From contig NZ_PDZC01000001.1 in the NCBI RefSeq assembly GCF_002743375.1, positions 62,001 to 126,000 on the forward strand: a stretch of 64,000 nt of DNA, written 5' to 3'. Source of the stretch: Sporosarcina sp. P34. Lineage in GTDB: Bacteria > Bacillota > Bacilli > Bacillales_A > Planococcaceae. This document shows positions 63,785-64,000 of this stretch, piece by piece. Made by a program: the position numbers and the translations under genes. The stretch's first letter is position 1; the number at the start of each line of letters is the position of its first letter. The notes under the pieces were generated by a model. The model was given only the letters and a program-made list of their open reading frames with translations, had not been told where the DNA came from and did no database searches.

Positions 63785-64000
63785 ATGCTTGAATTTGAGA
63801 CGAACATAGATGCATTAGCGGTAATTAAAGTTATTGGAGTGGGCGGCGGCGGAAACAATGCGGTAAACCGTATGATTGAACATGGAGTGCAAGGCGTAGA
63901 GTTTATCGCGGTTAACACGGATGCTCAAGCATTGCAATTATCGTCGGCTGAAATCAAACTACAAATCGGTGAAAAGCTGACTAGAGGACTAGGCGCTGGC
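63785..64000 (+). CDS. ftsZ: Cell division protein FtsZ (3' truncated)
   Basis: First 72 residues of the tubulin-like GTPase. [21 protein letters not shown] and [20 protein letters not shown] are typical, leading to NTDAQAL and the start of the GTP-binding half. The frame is open at the right edge. ATG 63785 follows GAGGAGG. Co-transcribed with ftsA. Confidence 0.96.
   Translation, partial: MLEFETNIDALAVIKVIGVGGGGNNAVNRMIEHGVQGVEFIAVNTDAQALQLSSAEIKLQIGEKLTRGLGAG

Overview
The window is an AT-rich (by eye about 40% GC) core chromosome segment of a low-GC Gram-positive, endospore-forming bacterium. Gene content and order follow the Bacillus subtilis ykq/ykr-pdh-ykt-yla-cta-ylb-dcw stretch almost gene for gene. 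The departures from B. subtilis (a nitronate monooxygenase after pdhD, a second murE-type gene outside the division cluster, a dcw cluster without murE, murG or murB, and a GGCTGGGACA-ended dispersed repeat) point to the Planococcaceae/Caryophanaceae, for example a Sporosarcina relative. The genus is an inference. No rRNA, tRNA, CRISPR array, prophage or complete insertion sequence was found.

Layout. 1-9.4 kb: the end of ktrC, then rnjA-rpoY, a tiny unannotated gene, def, ykyA and the pyruvate dehydrogenase operon pdhABCD. 9.4-21.3 kb: nitronate monooxygenase, yktA, yktB, ykzI, yktC, ylaF, typA, ylaH, ylaI, ylaN, ftsW and pycA. 21.4-28.8 kb: heme A and caa3 oxidase genes, ctaA facing ctaBCDEFG. 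29-43.9 kb: the ylb region (AI-2E/YtvI-type transporter, yugN, a CAP-domain ylbC-like gene, an aspartokinase-like gene, a murE-type ligase, ylbF, a degenerate GDPD, ylbG, an exported stalk-domain protein, rsmD, coaD, ylbJ, ylbL, tmcAL, ylbN, rpmF). 43.9-49.7 kb: a crotonase, a biotin carrier protein with an acyl-CoA carboxyltransferase, panE, a DUF3397 protein and bshC. 49.7-64 kb: the dcw cluster mraZ, rsmH, ftsL, pbpB, spoVD, mraY, murD, spoVE, divIB, ylxW, ylxX, sbp, ftsA and the start of ftsZ.

How the parts work together. Central carbon flux (PDH, pyruvate carboxylase) and respiration (heme O/A synthesis and caa3 oxidase) fill the left half. Cell-wall synthesis and division fill the right half. 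The most unusual spot is 32.0-34.3 kb. A short aspartokinase-like protein without a regulatory ACT domain is divergent from a murE-type ligase carrying the meso-diaminopimelate signature DNPR, and a sigma-E-like promoter can be read in front of the ligase. Because murE is absent from its usual place between spoVD and mraY, I propose that this pair is a sporulation-specific module for DAP-containing cortex peptidoglycan in an organism whose vegetative wall may use lysine. Other notable items are a complete 23-codon basic-peptide gene with its own promoter, Shine-Dalgarno (SD) sequence and terminator between def and rpoY; two copies of an inverted-repeat-ended element, one lacking its GC-rich core; a 13-codon leader ORF coupled to ylbJ; a terminator embedded in a convergent gene; and a catabolite-response site inside a carboxylase promoter.
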